In this document: piece by piece, positions 24,561-35,755 of the stretch
Layout of the letters: every line of letters begins with the position of its first letter
How positions within the stretch are numbered: position 1 is the first letter of the stretch
Assembly: GCF_043641665.1 (NCBI RefSeq)
Contig: NC_092201.1
Location: 6,171,501 to 6,235,500, forward strand
Reading direction: 5' to 3'
Length of the DNA stretch: 64,000 nt
Origin: Enoplosus armatus
Taxonomy: Eukaryota; Chordata; Actinopteri; Centrarchiformes; Enoplosidae
Translations under genes and position numbers: made by a program
Notes under the pieces: generated by a model
What the model was told of the DNA's origin: nothing
The model's database searches: none
What the model saw: only the letters and a program-made list of their open reading frames with translations

Positions 24561-25404
24561 GAGTAGCGTTGGGTGAAGTAGAAGTTTTTATCTTTGAGTT
24601 ACAGGGATGTATTCTATTACATGAATATTTGGATGATGTCCTCCAGCCATAGTTTTGACTTGAGTGTCTGTCATGACTGATTAACCTTAAAATTAATGAA
24701 AACCAGTGGACCAATTTTGCTGTCATATTAATATTCAGATGATCTAGTTGGTCAGTGGTGGTTTTGTTAACATTATGGGAAAAATGTCAATCTCACTCAA
24801 GTTGTTGATGAAAGTAAATTAACCATGACAATCTTTTGGACAATCTTCCCGGGTGAAAGCGCAGACTGTGTTCATACACATCGCTCCTAAACTTTGCATG
24901 GTATCTTCTTGTGTCTAGACTTGCCTCCTTCTCATCTAAGCATGCAGCCACCCGTGTCCACTCGTTCGCCAACCTTTCATAGCCTGTGCCACATCCCCTA
25001 CTGCTTACATTAAAGCTATGTAATACCTGCTGTGATCAGAGAAAGAAATCACCTCTAATTTGCCATCTTGTTGCCAGTGCTACTAATTCACTTCATGGCT
25101 CTCAAATTAGAGGCAAAACAGGAAGTGGAGCCAGCTCATGTTAGATGTTTCAGTGCTAGGCAAAGACAGAAAATGATTTGTGGTGTCAGATGATTTGTCG
25201 ACTACTGTGTGAAGCCCTTGTAATGTATTTGGGTCATGTAATGTGGCACTGCAGCAGCTGAGGTCCAGAAAAAATGTTAGCAAGTGGCCTTGGGTAGTTC
25301 TTAGTAGTTCTTTCCCTACATCCCCTTTAATGACTCAACTGGCTTTGTCTGCCTCACTTTCTGCTCATTGACATTCAAAACAGACATCAGTAAAAATGGG
25401 AGTG

Positions 25405-25480
25405 AGGGAATAATTGCTTAGGTAATGTCTGCTGCTTTGCATGGAAAACCCTGTGTTCGAGTTCTCATCCTCAGTAGACA
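25405..25480 (+). mobile_element. Possible tRNA-like SINE head
   Basis: TGTGTTCGAGTTCTCATCC at 25451-25469 resembles a tRNA box B (GGTTCGANTCC) and is preceded at suitable distance by TTAGGTAATGTCTG. No clear acceptor stem or full cloverleaf, and no recognisable SINE tail. Confidence 0.25.
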
Positions 25481-26039
25481 AGCACAAGTGAAAAATCCTT
25501 CATAATTATTTATATGAATTTCCTTGTTGTCTCTGTGTTCTGCTATTTTAGGCTCTTAGAACAATGTTTTGGTATTAGTGACCTGGTTTGCCTCACACTA
25601 ACCTGTCTAGACTTTGATTAAGGGCGTCACCATGGTAATAGCCAACACAGGAAGCAGAAGAAACAGGGGAAGTGCTTCCTGCGGTTACCTGGTTTATAGT
25701 TTTTGAGTGTCCTGTGCCTGGGGCAGACAGATGGTTGAGAGAAGACCACCTGAATAGACAACAGCTTGCAGAGTGAAAACTGACAAACACAAATCGGCTC
25801 ATTCCAATGCCACAGATAGATGGTGATATTTTATTAGATTATGAAAACAAAACACTCTTCCTTAGGAGATGCTTGTCCATTAATGAACCCTATAAAATGT
25901 ATTACAGACACCAAGTGGAATGCCATTAAAGCCCGTCTGTGGTTTTTATTCATGTTTGGTGGACACCTGAAGGCTTAAGGGGATTCCAGTTTCATTGGCC
26001 TGCCAGTGCAAAGCCAAGACTTTTCAGGAAGCCAATAGG

Positions 26040-26330
26040 GAAGAAACAAAAGAAGCTACACGCTGTTGGACAGTATCATCTGCATAAAGACATATTTGAC
26101 CATTTATATAGTGTAAATGGTGAACAGCACAGGGACCAAAATGCATTCCTGTGACACACCTAACCAGCAGAGATTTAGATTGCATGTTTCTACCTTCACA
26201 AACTGTAGGTCTGATAAACAGGCAGGAGGATTATCTTCATGACCGTATATCCACTGTATCAAAAGTTTTTGATTTACAAATAAATATAAAGACAAAACCT
26301 TTGTTATTGTCGAAAAAAGCTAAGTCTCCA
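26040..26330 (-). mobile_element. Non-LTR retrotransposon (LINE) reverse transcriptase fragment, broken
   Basis: On the minus strand three reverse-transcriptase palm motifs occur in the correct order and spacing. Motif A-like KTFDTVD is at 26266-26250, where autonomous LINEs have SKAFDTVD. Motif B-like GVSQECILVPVLFTIYT is near 26160-26110 (usual GVPQGxxLGPLLF). The catalytic YADDT is at 26086-26072. Motifs B and C are in different frames and a stop follows motif B, so the copy is a dead relic of roughly 300 bp. The clade (L2/Jockey/Rex-like) cannot be settled by eye. Confidence 0.75.
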
Positions 26331-26399
26331 TCAGTCTACATCAGTCTGGCTCCAAAACCAGACCGACTTCAAGTGGCTCCATTAGGACAGATTTAACCC

Positions 26400-27360
26400 A
26401 ATTATTGGTTGATTATTCCAGGATTTCTGAAACCAAAATTCTGGGGAAATATGCATGATGTAATGGAGAGATAAAATATAAATGTACAGCAATGCACTCA
26501 GTAATAATTGATGCAGATAGACAAAGAAGAAAGGATCCAAGTTGTCCCCATCCTGAATAGAGAACAGAGACCCCAGGTTTGGCTCCATGCATGTATAGTA
26601 ATTGGTATTTGCAGGAGTCCCTGTGCAAACAGTCTCAAACAAATGGCCAGCGGCAGGAAAGTCTGTTGAAAGCTAAACAGATATTGAGTTAATGGTAAAC
26701 AACCATCAGATTTAAAACTTGGAGGCTGAGAGTTGCCGGCTTTATTTTAAGTAAAAGACTTCCATAAAGTCATGCTGGCAAGTAAAGGATCTCTTATTTG
26801 AAATGTGAGATCTCTACAGACCCCCCTAAACAAATGGACTCTTTGCTTTCTCTAAATAGCCAACTAATGAATGTAGATGTAGATCTCTTTTCAGCTCTTT
26901 TAGTTGATTTACCACACCCTACATATGTGAACCAGCCAGACGAAGAGACAAGCAGACAGAGTTGTGTGATATATTTTGTATTTAGGATTGTAATGAGAAG
27001 CTACAGAGACTAATGTGCCCTGCTTGGTTCAGGATGTGCAGCCTTTCTGCAAAACAGGAACACAAATAGGCCCCCTTGTGGAGCCCCTGAATAAGAGTGC
27101 ATATGTGTGCATGTATTTGTGTTATGGCAGTGGAGGTGATTCACTGGATATCGTCATTAAATGTGTGTTTGTGTAGATTTGTATATGCAAAACTGTGCAA
27201 TTTGATGAGACACAGCATGCCATTTCTGCATTTGTGCTTGTGCAAAACCTGTGAACTATCTGCTCCTGCATGCGTGTGTGTTGTCAGTGCAGGTCCAGAC
27301 CAGGAGCAGATGTTGGGCTGTATATGTGTGTGTGTGTCTAGAGGTCCCTCTGGCTCCCAT
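26400..27360. other. Non-coding stretch
   Basis: Nothing recognised apart from short TG-rich segments near 27095-27140 and 27325-27340. Confidence 0.4.
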
Positions 27361-27440
27361 GGTTTCTCTCTCTATCCCCTCCTCCCTCTCATTCTCCCCT
27401 CCCTCTTTCCCTTCTTTCCTTTCTCCGATTCACCCCCTTC
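27361..27440. repeat. Polypyrimidine tract (CT-rich)
   Basis: Plus-strand bases are almost all C or T (CTCCTCC, CCCTCTTTCC, TTCTTTCC units). It lies about 45 bases before the foldback at 27485-27581. Confidence 0.7.
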
Positions 27441-27484
27441 TCTCGGCTAACTCAAGCGCCACCTCCCTCTCACACATGCAATAG

Positions 27485-27581
27485 CACTCTGCTCTGAGTC
27501 TGAGGCAGCCATTTTAACCCCTCACAAGGACTTTTTTTTTTTTATCCTTGTGAGATTAAGTTGAAGTTTCAGAGCAGAGTG
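27485..27581. repeat. Two-tier hairpin (inverted repeat with T-rich loop)
   Basis: Outer arms CACTCTGCTCTGA (27485-27497) and TCAGAGCAGAGTG (27569-27581) pair perfectly over 13 bp. Inner arms CTCACAAGGA (27521-27530) and TCCTTGTGAG (27545-27554) pair perfectly over 10 bp around a T-run loop. The middle segments pair poorly. It could be a small foldback element or a structured RNA; no known family was recognised. Confidence 0.7.
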
Positions 27582-27743
27582 AGGCCATTGTGGTCAATCC
27601 TAACTTTTCAGTTCAGGTTTAAGGTTAGAGTTAAGATTAGGATTGCTTTGATAAAAGATTTAAGGTTAAATTGGCTGAAATAGCTGGATTTAGGGTTTGG
27701 GTTAGTCAGGTTTTCACAGTACAGTACAGTAAGACAAACAGAG

Positions 27744-27764
27744 GTGTGTGTGTGTGTGTGTGTG
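27744..27764. repeat. (GT)n microsatellite (short)
   Basis: About ten GT units. Confidence 0.8.
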
Positions 27765-29028
27765 AAAGAAAAAAGAGACTCAGATGGGCCAGCGTCCCTA
27801 TGCACTGCAAAATTGCATCTGTATGTGTGTGCCTTTCTTACAACTGAATTCAATTACTGGATGTGAAAAAGAACAGCCACAAATGATATGCTGTCAGTCA
27901 CTGAAACATATCCACTTCCCATTTATATGTTTTCTATAAAATTCTTGCTGCAGCTCATGAAACTTTTAACATACAAGTTAAAGTTTCATTCAGTTGCTTC
28001 TTTACGTAGCATTTGCATTTACAAGCCAGTGATACTGGCCAACACATTTATAGAGACATTTTAACCAAATGGGACAAATTTCCAGCTATTTTTCAGCTCC
28101 TGGTGCATCATGGGAAGAAGGCCTCTAAGATTCATAAATATGAAAAAGAGGAACGTCAGCTGAATAGCACCACGACTCTGTCTGCTTGTCTGTTGGTCTG
28201 GCTGGCTCACATATGTAGGGTGTGGTTTAATATCCTGTTCCCTCTGTTCTTTCTTGTCCTATTCTCTCTTTGCGTGGTCTGATTCCTGTAAGAGCTCGCT
28301 GATGGTCAGCCTTAGAACAAAAGAATCACAAAAAGAGCACAAAATCTTTATTTCCAGCCACAGTGTTTACACCTGTTGGGGTTTATGAGTGAATTGTTCC
28401 CATTGTGAAATAAATTACAAAAATAAAACTAAATGACTTTTAAATGTTAGTTTGGAAAGCAATTAAAAAACAGCATGACTCTTTGTAAAGGCAGATGTTG
28501 AAGTTTTTTTCTGAAGGGCTGTGCCATCTCCCTGCAAGGAGGAGAGTGATGGTTGATTAATGGTGCTGTGGTTTTGGCTTGAGCATTATATCTGATCGCA
28601 CTGCCTTATAAAGTCATGTCTGAGTGAAAAAGAAGCAGAGAAAGGTTTTTTATATTTGAGGCAGAAAATCAAATCGAATATGTTTACATAAGAATGTAAG
28701 CAGCACAGGTAACTCCTGAGAGAAGTTGGCAGTAAGCAAACGCCCTTACTACTACAACTAATCCTGCAAACCTCCTGTTGGGATAAGCTGAACTATCAGA
28801 CTGCATCCAGCACAGGATACAGAGGTACACAAATAAATTCACCATCTGCCAAACTACTTAAATGAACACATGGGTTCAGACTCTGTGAAGGGAGCAGTTC
28901 ACACAATCATTACATATGCGACTCCCACGCACACACACTAGACAACCAAGGAAACAAGTGTGTATATGGAGTGTAGGTATGCACATATGCATGAATAGAC
29001 ACACAGTGGTATCTTATGTGATTCAGTG

Positions 29029-29370
29029 AAAAGAAGAAAATGTGCAAGAAGAAAAAAAAGAGAGAAAAAAGAAACAGAGGGAGAGAAAGAACGAGAAAAA
29101 AGGAGACACAAAGAGGAGAGTAGGGTTTCCAGTGGATCCAGGTGAACATGTGGTGTTGTGATATGGGGTCAGGGTCCTGCTGGACCGTAGGGAGGTGCTG
29201 GTGAGCTCCTTGCCCAGCCGAAGCTCTTCCCTTCTGGACACGCGCTGAGCCAGTGGAGCCTGAATCCATCCTTCGAGCTCTCCCTCCTCCCCTTCACTCT
29301 CTCTTCTTCTCCCCCCACCCCTCCCTCCTCCCTCTCGCCCCCCTCCTCCTGCTCTTCTTTCCCAGGCCCT
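29029..29370. other. Purine tract / unique core / pyrimidine tract block
   Basis: About 29029-29121 is nearly all purine on the plus strand, 29122-29270 is mixed and relatively G+C-rich, and 29271-29369 is nearly all pyrimidine, ending TTTCCCAG. The pyrimidine arm plus CAG resembles a strong plus-strand splice acceptor. The two arms are also roughly complementary in purine/pyrimidine sense. No gene model is supported. Confidence 0.45.
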
Positions 29371-29439
29371 ATGGGTGCAGTGCCACGTCGCTGAGTGAAC
29401 TTATTAAAGAGAGGGAAAAAGAGAGAAAAGTGCTAAGTA

Positions 29440-32116
29440 CCTCCACGTGGGCTAATCCATTTTCTCCACTTCTGCCTTCTTTCTGCTTTTCTCTTATAGG
29501 AAAAATCCACTTCTTCACTTATTGTTTCTTACTTTTATTTTTTTCCAGGCTTGTTGCCAGTTGAATACTCACATTATTGCAAAAGAAGGATCTAAACATC
29601 TTCGCTTCTCTGTGAAAATCTTATGACTCATGCCTGTGTGTGTAGATGTGTGTGTGGTGTGTGCATTGCTTCCAGTCTGGTGTGAGCTTTAAATATACAA
29701 TTTCTTCCCGCAAGATAAACTTCCTGAAGCATATGCATTTTAATTGCCACAATTTCTTATTTGGCAACTGGAAAAGAGCCAAATTCAACCTCCTAATATT
29801 TTCTGTATCTCATTTTCCACACTTGAGAAACAGAGCTGGCCCTCATCAAAACTATGTTCCTATACGTTACTGCCATCTAGTGGATATTTTGTTAACAACA
29901 CATTTACGTTTCATAACGAAGTCTTTTATATTGGCATGTTTACAGAGTCCTAACTGCATGGGAGCTTTGTAAGACCAGACATAAGGAGCTACCACAGGTA
30001 TATGTTGCACCAGCAAATAAACACACGTTAGTCTTGGCTATAAAATCTTCTGACACATCTCATTTTTCTTATTTATTCATGAAAGAGACAATCACATATT
30101 ATTCACTGATATTTTTCTTTGTACCTCTGTATCACAGAAGTTTTATCTTGCAGGATCGGATTTATAAAAAGTTTTGCTACTTGTAAAATTAAGTGGGTTT
30201 AACAACATACATTTCAGGTGCATTTTAGTCTGATGCGTCATTTGATGTTGCACAGATCCTGACAGGTTAATGAAGTTCTTGTTCTCATGTAAATCCCCCT
30301 GGGAATCGTCGCTGCACAAACACGGTAAAAAACAACAACAACGTAGACGAGTGATGGAAAATGGTGAAAATGTTCTACAGTGGAACATTTGGACCAGTGT
30401 CCATTTATGTACATGGGAAAGCTGACTTTGGAGCTTTAAACTGTAGCATCTCACTGCTGCCAGTTGCTTTTTTTCCACAATTTTTCCACTTTCAATAAGC
30501 GCCAGCCAGGGATGATAGCTCAAACAAAGCAAATAAAACTCAACTTGAGGAAAACTTAAGAAAAATTAAGACATCTGTAGAATACGTTGGGCATTTTATT
30601 TCAGCCATAAACATTTATTGCAGTTTGTTTTCAAAGAAGCTATTAAAAACACCTAAAAAAAACAGTTTCTGAACTACAGACCGCTGAGTCTCTCTTGATT
30701 GCAGATGACATTTGATGGATTTAACTGAGCAGGACAAATCATTTAAATTAAATGTGGACGTATGGCTGAAGGAAGGCTCTATGGAATCTATTTCTATGAA
30801 CAAGTCGCTGACTGATTGGAATCACCTGTCCTATACTCTATATATGTCACTCAGAAGATTTGTGGGGGTTTTCTGCTGAAGATGTTATGTGGGGGAACTT
30901 TGATTCATGGATGACAAAAATTAAAAGTTCCCAAGCTAGGAGCTTTTCTGCAGCTGCCTTCCAGACGCAGAACCTGCTCATCATGTTCTCAGCTGTTGCA
31001 ACCTAACAACCAGCAGAGGTTGTACGTGAATGACTGTAGAGAAACTTTATTTCACCCACGTTAAGTTTACAATATTTAACTAAACATCAAGTCACATAAT
31101 GGAGTGTATGGGGTGATTGCAATCAATGAGCTCACAGGGAAATGAATGAACATGGAGGTCAGTGGAGAGGTCTTTAACAGCCACAGGTTCACATTCTAGG
31201 TTCTTCAGGCAAAAGCTTTCACACAGGACCATAATCGCCTTACTTAGACTGTGTTTCAAACTTTGTAACCAGCTGATCTTGTGTGTACATATGTTTACAC
31301 CATTAACTTAAAGTCAAGCCACATATATATACTTATGGTGGAAGTGCAGCGAGAACCCTCACCCCCGAAAGTCATCTGAAATTCTCTTAATGATGCAAAG
31401 AACTGACCAAATTTTGACCACATTATCCATGTCTGCTTATTATAAGCACTCTTAATCTAATTTTCTGTCAGATGAAACATAAATGCTTTTTCGGCAGCTG
31501 ACTACTCTAATGTACCACCAGGGATAGATTAGATTTATAAAATAAAGATGACGATGAATGTGTCTATGATTAACTATCTCATGCAAGTTTCAAGTTTCTA
31601 CAAAGTGAGTTTGATTTTACTGCAATGAATGGAAACCAAATGTTGCTTGGAAATTATTCTAAATTGTTCTGCTCTGGAAAATTAGTCATGAGAAAACCAC
31701 CAGTGAGGTCCATAATAGATTGAAGTTCGGCAATCACATAATTTTGGTTACTGATAACCAAACTTGGTTAGATTATTCCTGTTGCATGTACAGTAATCCA
31801 TTGTTCTCCAAACCTTAAGGCATGTTGGGGAAAACAACCTCTGTGGGAAGAGAATTAATGTCATAACAGCAGCCAAAGAATGAAGCCTGGGCGGATTACA
31901 CTCAATGAATTTAATTTCACACACAATAAATATATTTTTTTACTCAGTTGTTCAGTTTCACTATTTGTTTCTGGCACAGCAATGACATTCACCACAGGTC
32001 TTGGATAAGGCTTACAAACTAAGGGAGTAAAGACCGTAAACATGCATATATTTGTTTTTTACTTGTGCATAAATAGTCCTCGCAGCAAGATTGTTTGTAT
32101 GTTTTCCTCTGAATGT
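29440..32116. other. Region 3' of the ecm2-like gene, mostly probable 3' UTR and intergenic DNA
   Basis: No coding exon is supported. The first part next to the stop codon at 32117 should hold the 3' untranslated region. Candidate minus-strand AATAAA signals are at 31051-31046 and near 30603-30598 and 30618-30613. Confidence 0.4.
31046..31051 (-). terminator. Candidate polyadenylation signal (AATAAA) for the ecm2-like gene
   Basis: TTTATT on the plus strand reads AATAAA on the minus strand, about 1.07 kb after the stop codon, a plausible 3' UTR length. Hexamers of this kind are common in AT-rich DNA, so this is only a candidate. Confidence 0.3.
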
Positions 32117-35100
32117 TCAGTAGAAGTGCACCACCTGGAATCCCCGTAAGCATCTGAAAGCCTGTGCATCCAGCTTCCCCATATCAATTAAATTGTGTTC
32201 CAACTGCACTCGTACAAGCCCGCTGAGACTCTTATTGCCCCAGCAGAAAGCATCACGAGGCACTGATTGAATCTTGTTGTGTGTGAGCGCCACTGAGTGC
32301 AGAGCCTGTGGCAGATGTCTGGGCACCTGGCGCAAGGTGTTGTGGCACAGGTCTAACTGGTGCAGGACCGGCAATGTCCTGAATGCCCCTGGTGCCACTT
32401 TAAAGATCTTATTCCTTGCTAAACCCAGGTGTTCCAGGTTTTTCAAGAGGCTGAGAGCCGCTTTCTTTATGGAAGATATGAGGTTGCCCTCCAGATTAAG
32501 AGTTTTAAGTGAGTGGGGAAGGTGTCGTGGCACTTGTTTTAGTTTGTTCCCCTCTAAGTTGAGGCTTTCCAAGTGAGTTGCATTGAGAAGTGACTCCCTG
32601 AGAAGACCCTTGTTTGTAAGTCTGTTTGCACTCAGGTCTAACACCACCAGCTCTGATATCCCATTGAAGGCTCCTCCGCGGAACAGCTCAATGAGGTTTC
32701 CTTTGAGGTAGAGCTCCTTGATGGATAGTGGTAAGCCCAGAGGAACTGATGTTAACTGGTTGTGATCCAGGTTCAGAGTGCGCAGGTTGCACAAAGGAGA
32801 GAGCACTGCATTAGGAAGAGATTCGGATCCATTCCCCAGGGTGTTGTTGCTGAGGCTCAAAACCAAGAGGCCCGGGCAACGAGCCCAGGCTGCCTCAGAC
32901 ATCACACTCAGCTGGTTATTGTCCAAACGAAGCTCCTCGAGGGAAACTGGAAGGTCAGTTGGAACGCTTTCTAGGAGGTTCATATCCAGGTAGAGGCGCT
33001 TCAGAGCTGGGACCCCCTCAAAGGCGTCCTCTATTGCACCATCTGTGAGCCGATTGTTGCTCAACACGAGGAATTCCATGGAGACATATTCATTGAGCAG
33101 GTCCAGCTGGATGGTGTTGATGTGGTTATTCATGAGGAGGATGTAGCGGGCATTATAGGGAATACCGTAAGGAACCTTATCCACTCCTTTGTCAGAGCAC
33201 TGGACAACTCTGGAAAACAATACATAATAAGAATAAGCTTGCATATTGATCTTCAAACCTTTCTGTACCCAGTGCTCCCAATCACACACCAGTACCATAA
33301 CACAGAAGACACTGGGGCTGCAACCATCATTTTCATTAAATGAATAGTCTTTCGTGCTAAGCTAAGCTAAGCTACCCGGCTGCTGGCTGTAGCTTCATAT
33401 TTACTGTAAAGATATGAGAGTGGTTTCAATCTTCTCATCTAACTCTCGGCAAGAAAGCAGATGACTGTGTTTCTCAAAATGTTGAACTATTCCTTTAATG
33501 ATTTATCTGTTTTTTTCCCCATTAATTGGTTAATAGTTTAGTCTATAAAATGTCTGACCAACAGTCTAATATATAAAACAGAAAAATCCAGCAAATTCTC
33601 ACATTGGAGAACATAAAAGCAGTGAATCTCTAGACTAACTAATCGATGAGTTGACCACTTAATAATGTAGTGTGGTATAATAATGTATTGAAATATATGA
33701 TGTTTCATGTTAATCAATCATACAGTATCCTTAATGTCTTACCTTCCATAGCAGGCACACTCAGGGGGACAGTAGTTATCCATAAAGTAAGGAAAGTGCG
33801 TTGGCGTGACGACCTCCTTCTTCTTCTCTGATTTCTTTTTCTGTGTTTTATTGTCCTTTTTTCTTTTCTTTTCCTTGGACTTCTCAACTGTCTTATTTTT
33901 ACTACTTCTATTGATTTTCGTTGGCCTCGTTGAAGGTGTTTTGGCAGTTGTCAGCTGCGTATTGGCTGAAGGTTTGATCAGTTGTGGTTGAGGAGGAGCT
34001 GCTTTATTTTGCCTCACTGTGAGTTTGGTGTTATTTTCCCTCAGTTTAGCTGTTCTGGGTTTGCCTGTGGGCTGTGTCCTGTTTGATTTACGTGTGAGCT
34101 CGACCGGTTCAGCAGAGGGATTATTTTCATTTGATTTAGGTGTGGGGTTTGGCTCTTTAGTTTTTAAATCTTCTTTGGGGTTTGGCGTTGCTGCGTGCAC
34201 CTCAGGGATAAATTCAGCCTCTTGTGGTTTAACAACGGTGTTTATTTCCCTTGTGGTTTGTAGCTCCTTCCGTGCAGGTTTAAACAATATATTTTTCACC
34301 ATAACATCCTCTAAATTTGGGCTAGCCTTTACTTCCAGTTCATTCTGCTTGAGATGATCTCCAGGACTCTGTAACACCTCAGTGAGGAGATGCTCAAGCA
34401 GCAAGACAGACCTCACCTCACCAGGAACTGCTGTTGAGACGGAGACGTGACTGATTGTTGTAGGATTGGGAAGCGTCACAGACGGAGGGGAGAACTGAGG
34501 ACTAACTTTGGTGTAAGGGGTGGGAGGGTGAGAGGAGACTGGAAGAACTCGTGTGGGCGTAACCAGAAGTGATGGAGGGACATTATGATGATGAACAGGA
34601 GGAGGAGAACCCGGAGGATTTGGAGACTGAGTGATAAGTTGAATTGTGGCAGGAATCTCAAATTCTTTCCCCAGTTGAGTTGAGGATGTGCTTAAAGGAG
34701 GTGTGAGATTACTAACTGCTATGTGATCTTCATTACGGTTTGCATTTTTTATGTTCTCTTCCTCTCTTTTCTCCTTTTCCTCATTTCCTCCTTTCACATT
34801 TTCTTGATGTACAATCAACATCTTTCCTCCGTCCTCCCCTCTAGTCTGCTCGTGAAGACTAATCCCTGCAACCAGCTTACTCTCTCTTTCCTCTTCCAAT
34901 ATTTCTTGCCTCAGTTTATCCCTTTGATCACTTTTCTTAAATGTCTCGTCATCCTTTCCCCTCTCTTGTATCCATGTATTATAACCATCGACTGCTTTTA
35001 TTGCCTGCCATGTTTTTGTGTTATCTGTCAGGATAAAATCTGAATCTAAATCTTTCACCATGTCAGCTAAAGAGTATCCCTCTCTTTTTGTTTCTTCCCT

Positions 35101-35755
35101 TGATATTTTAGAAAAAGTCCCAGGAGTCAGCCTTTCCTCACTTCCTCTCTCATATCCTTCATTACTGTCTAAGATTTCTCCCATATTCCCATTGAAACCT
35201 CCTGCATTTTTTTCCTCCTTCTCTTCTGGGTTCATCTCTGGACTCAATCCTTCACTCCTCTGTTCCTCGTCCTTTTTCCTTCTCTCAGTGGATTCAGCAG
35301 CCTTTTCTCTCTCCTCCACTGATACAGAAACTGTCAGCTGCTCACTCCTCATCTCAGCCTGGTGGTCTCTGTCCAGCCCAGATATCTGGGAGACTGTCAG
35401 TCCTAAAGCACAAAACAGAGAGCAAAGTTCACTTCAGTCACAAACTCTTTTTCTTTTAAGAAAATACAGTTTTTCTTAATACAAAAACCAAAATCACAGT
35501 TAGCAACCAATTAGCATGACAACAGTTAGCACTCCCTTTGAAAGGCTCATGAAATAATTAGCATGGAAGTGTTTACGACCTGTCATTTGTAGGATTGCGA
35601 TAATTACTAAGAGATTACATTGTTATTTCAAAGTCAAAACTGTTTGCTAGATGCTTGAAATGTTAAGTGGGCCTAATGTTGTACTTACTGGGTTGCAATA
35701 CATATGAATATCCAGAAACTGAGAGGATCATAAGCAGCAGTGTGAGCAGTTCCAT
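32117..35755 (-). CDS. ecm2: ECM2-like extracellular leucine-rich repeat protein (three coding exons, complete)
   Basis: Exons 35755-35689, 35402-33743 and 33209-32117 join in frame (phases 1 and 2; donors A|GTAAGT and AG|GTAAGA, acceptors CTTTAG and TTTTCCAG) to give about 939 residues. Residues 1-16 are a signal peptide (MELLTLLLMILSVSG). Residues 40-250 are Glu/Lys-rich, 255-350 Pro/Ser/Thr-rich and 395-555 Lys/Pro-rich, with no cysteine until 567. Cys567, 571, 573 and 580 form the CX3CXCX6C cap. About 14 LRRs follow, in the short-short-long pattern of SLRPs (for example LKRLYLDMNLLESVP, LRTLNLDHNQLTSVP, LESLNLEGNKLKQVP). Cys898 and Cys929 fit the C-terminal cap. N-glycosylation sequons include NNT, NGS, NAT and NKS. 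The LRR part resembles vertebrate ECM2, a secreted matrix/adhesion protein, but ECM2's von Willebrand C domain is absent. Podocan is a weaker alternative. The ATG at 35755 precedes an ideal signal peptide; an alternative start is noted separately. Confidence 0.88.
33315..33655 (-). repeat. Family A repeat, inverted copy split by another repeat
   Basis: The plus strand begins GGGCTGCAACCATCATTTTC (33315-33334), the reverse complement of the family end. It resumes after 33498 with TTAATTGGTTAATAGTTTAGT, TAAAATGTCTGACCAACAGTC, CAAATTCTCACATTGGAGAA and ACTAATCGATGAGTTGACC, matching the head of the copy at 44268. The gap is filled by family B sequence. Confidence 0.7.
33352..33498. mobile_element. 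Family B element, half copy inserted within family A
   Basis: GTGCTAAGCTAAGCTAAGCTA, CCGGCTGCTGGCTGTAGC, TCTTCTCATCTAACTCTCGG and AAAATGTTGAACTATTCCTTT correspond to one arm of the foldback element at 20425-20992. Only one arm is present. Confidence 0.75.
35403..35688 (-). other. First mapped intron of the ecm2-like gene
   Basis: 286 bases from GTAAGT to TTTAG on the minus strand. It separates the signal-peptide exon from the long low-complexity exon. No repeat recognised. Confidence 0.8.

Larger units (their letters stand above)
33210..33742 (-). other. Second intron of the ecm2-like gene, filled by nested repeats
   Basis: The 533-base intron starts GTAAGA and ends TTTTCCAG on the minus strand. 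About 340 of its bases belong to two interspersed repeats, one inside the other (next entries). Confidence 0.8.

Noticed and set aside
32274..33343. Plus-strand frames opposite the LRR exon
   Set aside because: Shadows of the ecm2-like coding strand, with no domain of their own.
33806..35479. Several plus-strand Ser/Leu/Phe-rich frames opposite the long ecm2-like exon
   Set aside because: Antisense readings of a Glu/Lys-rich coding exon.
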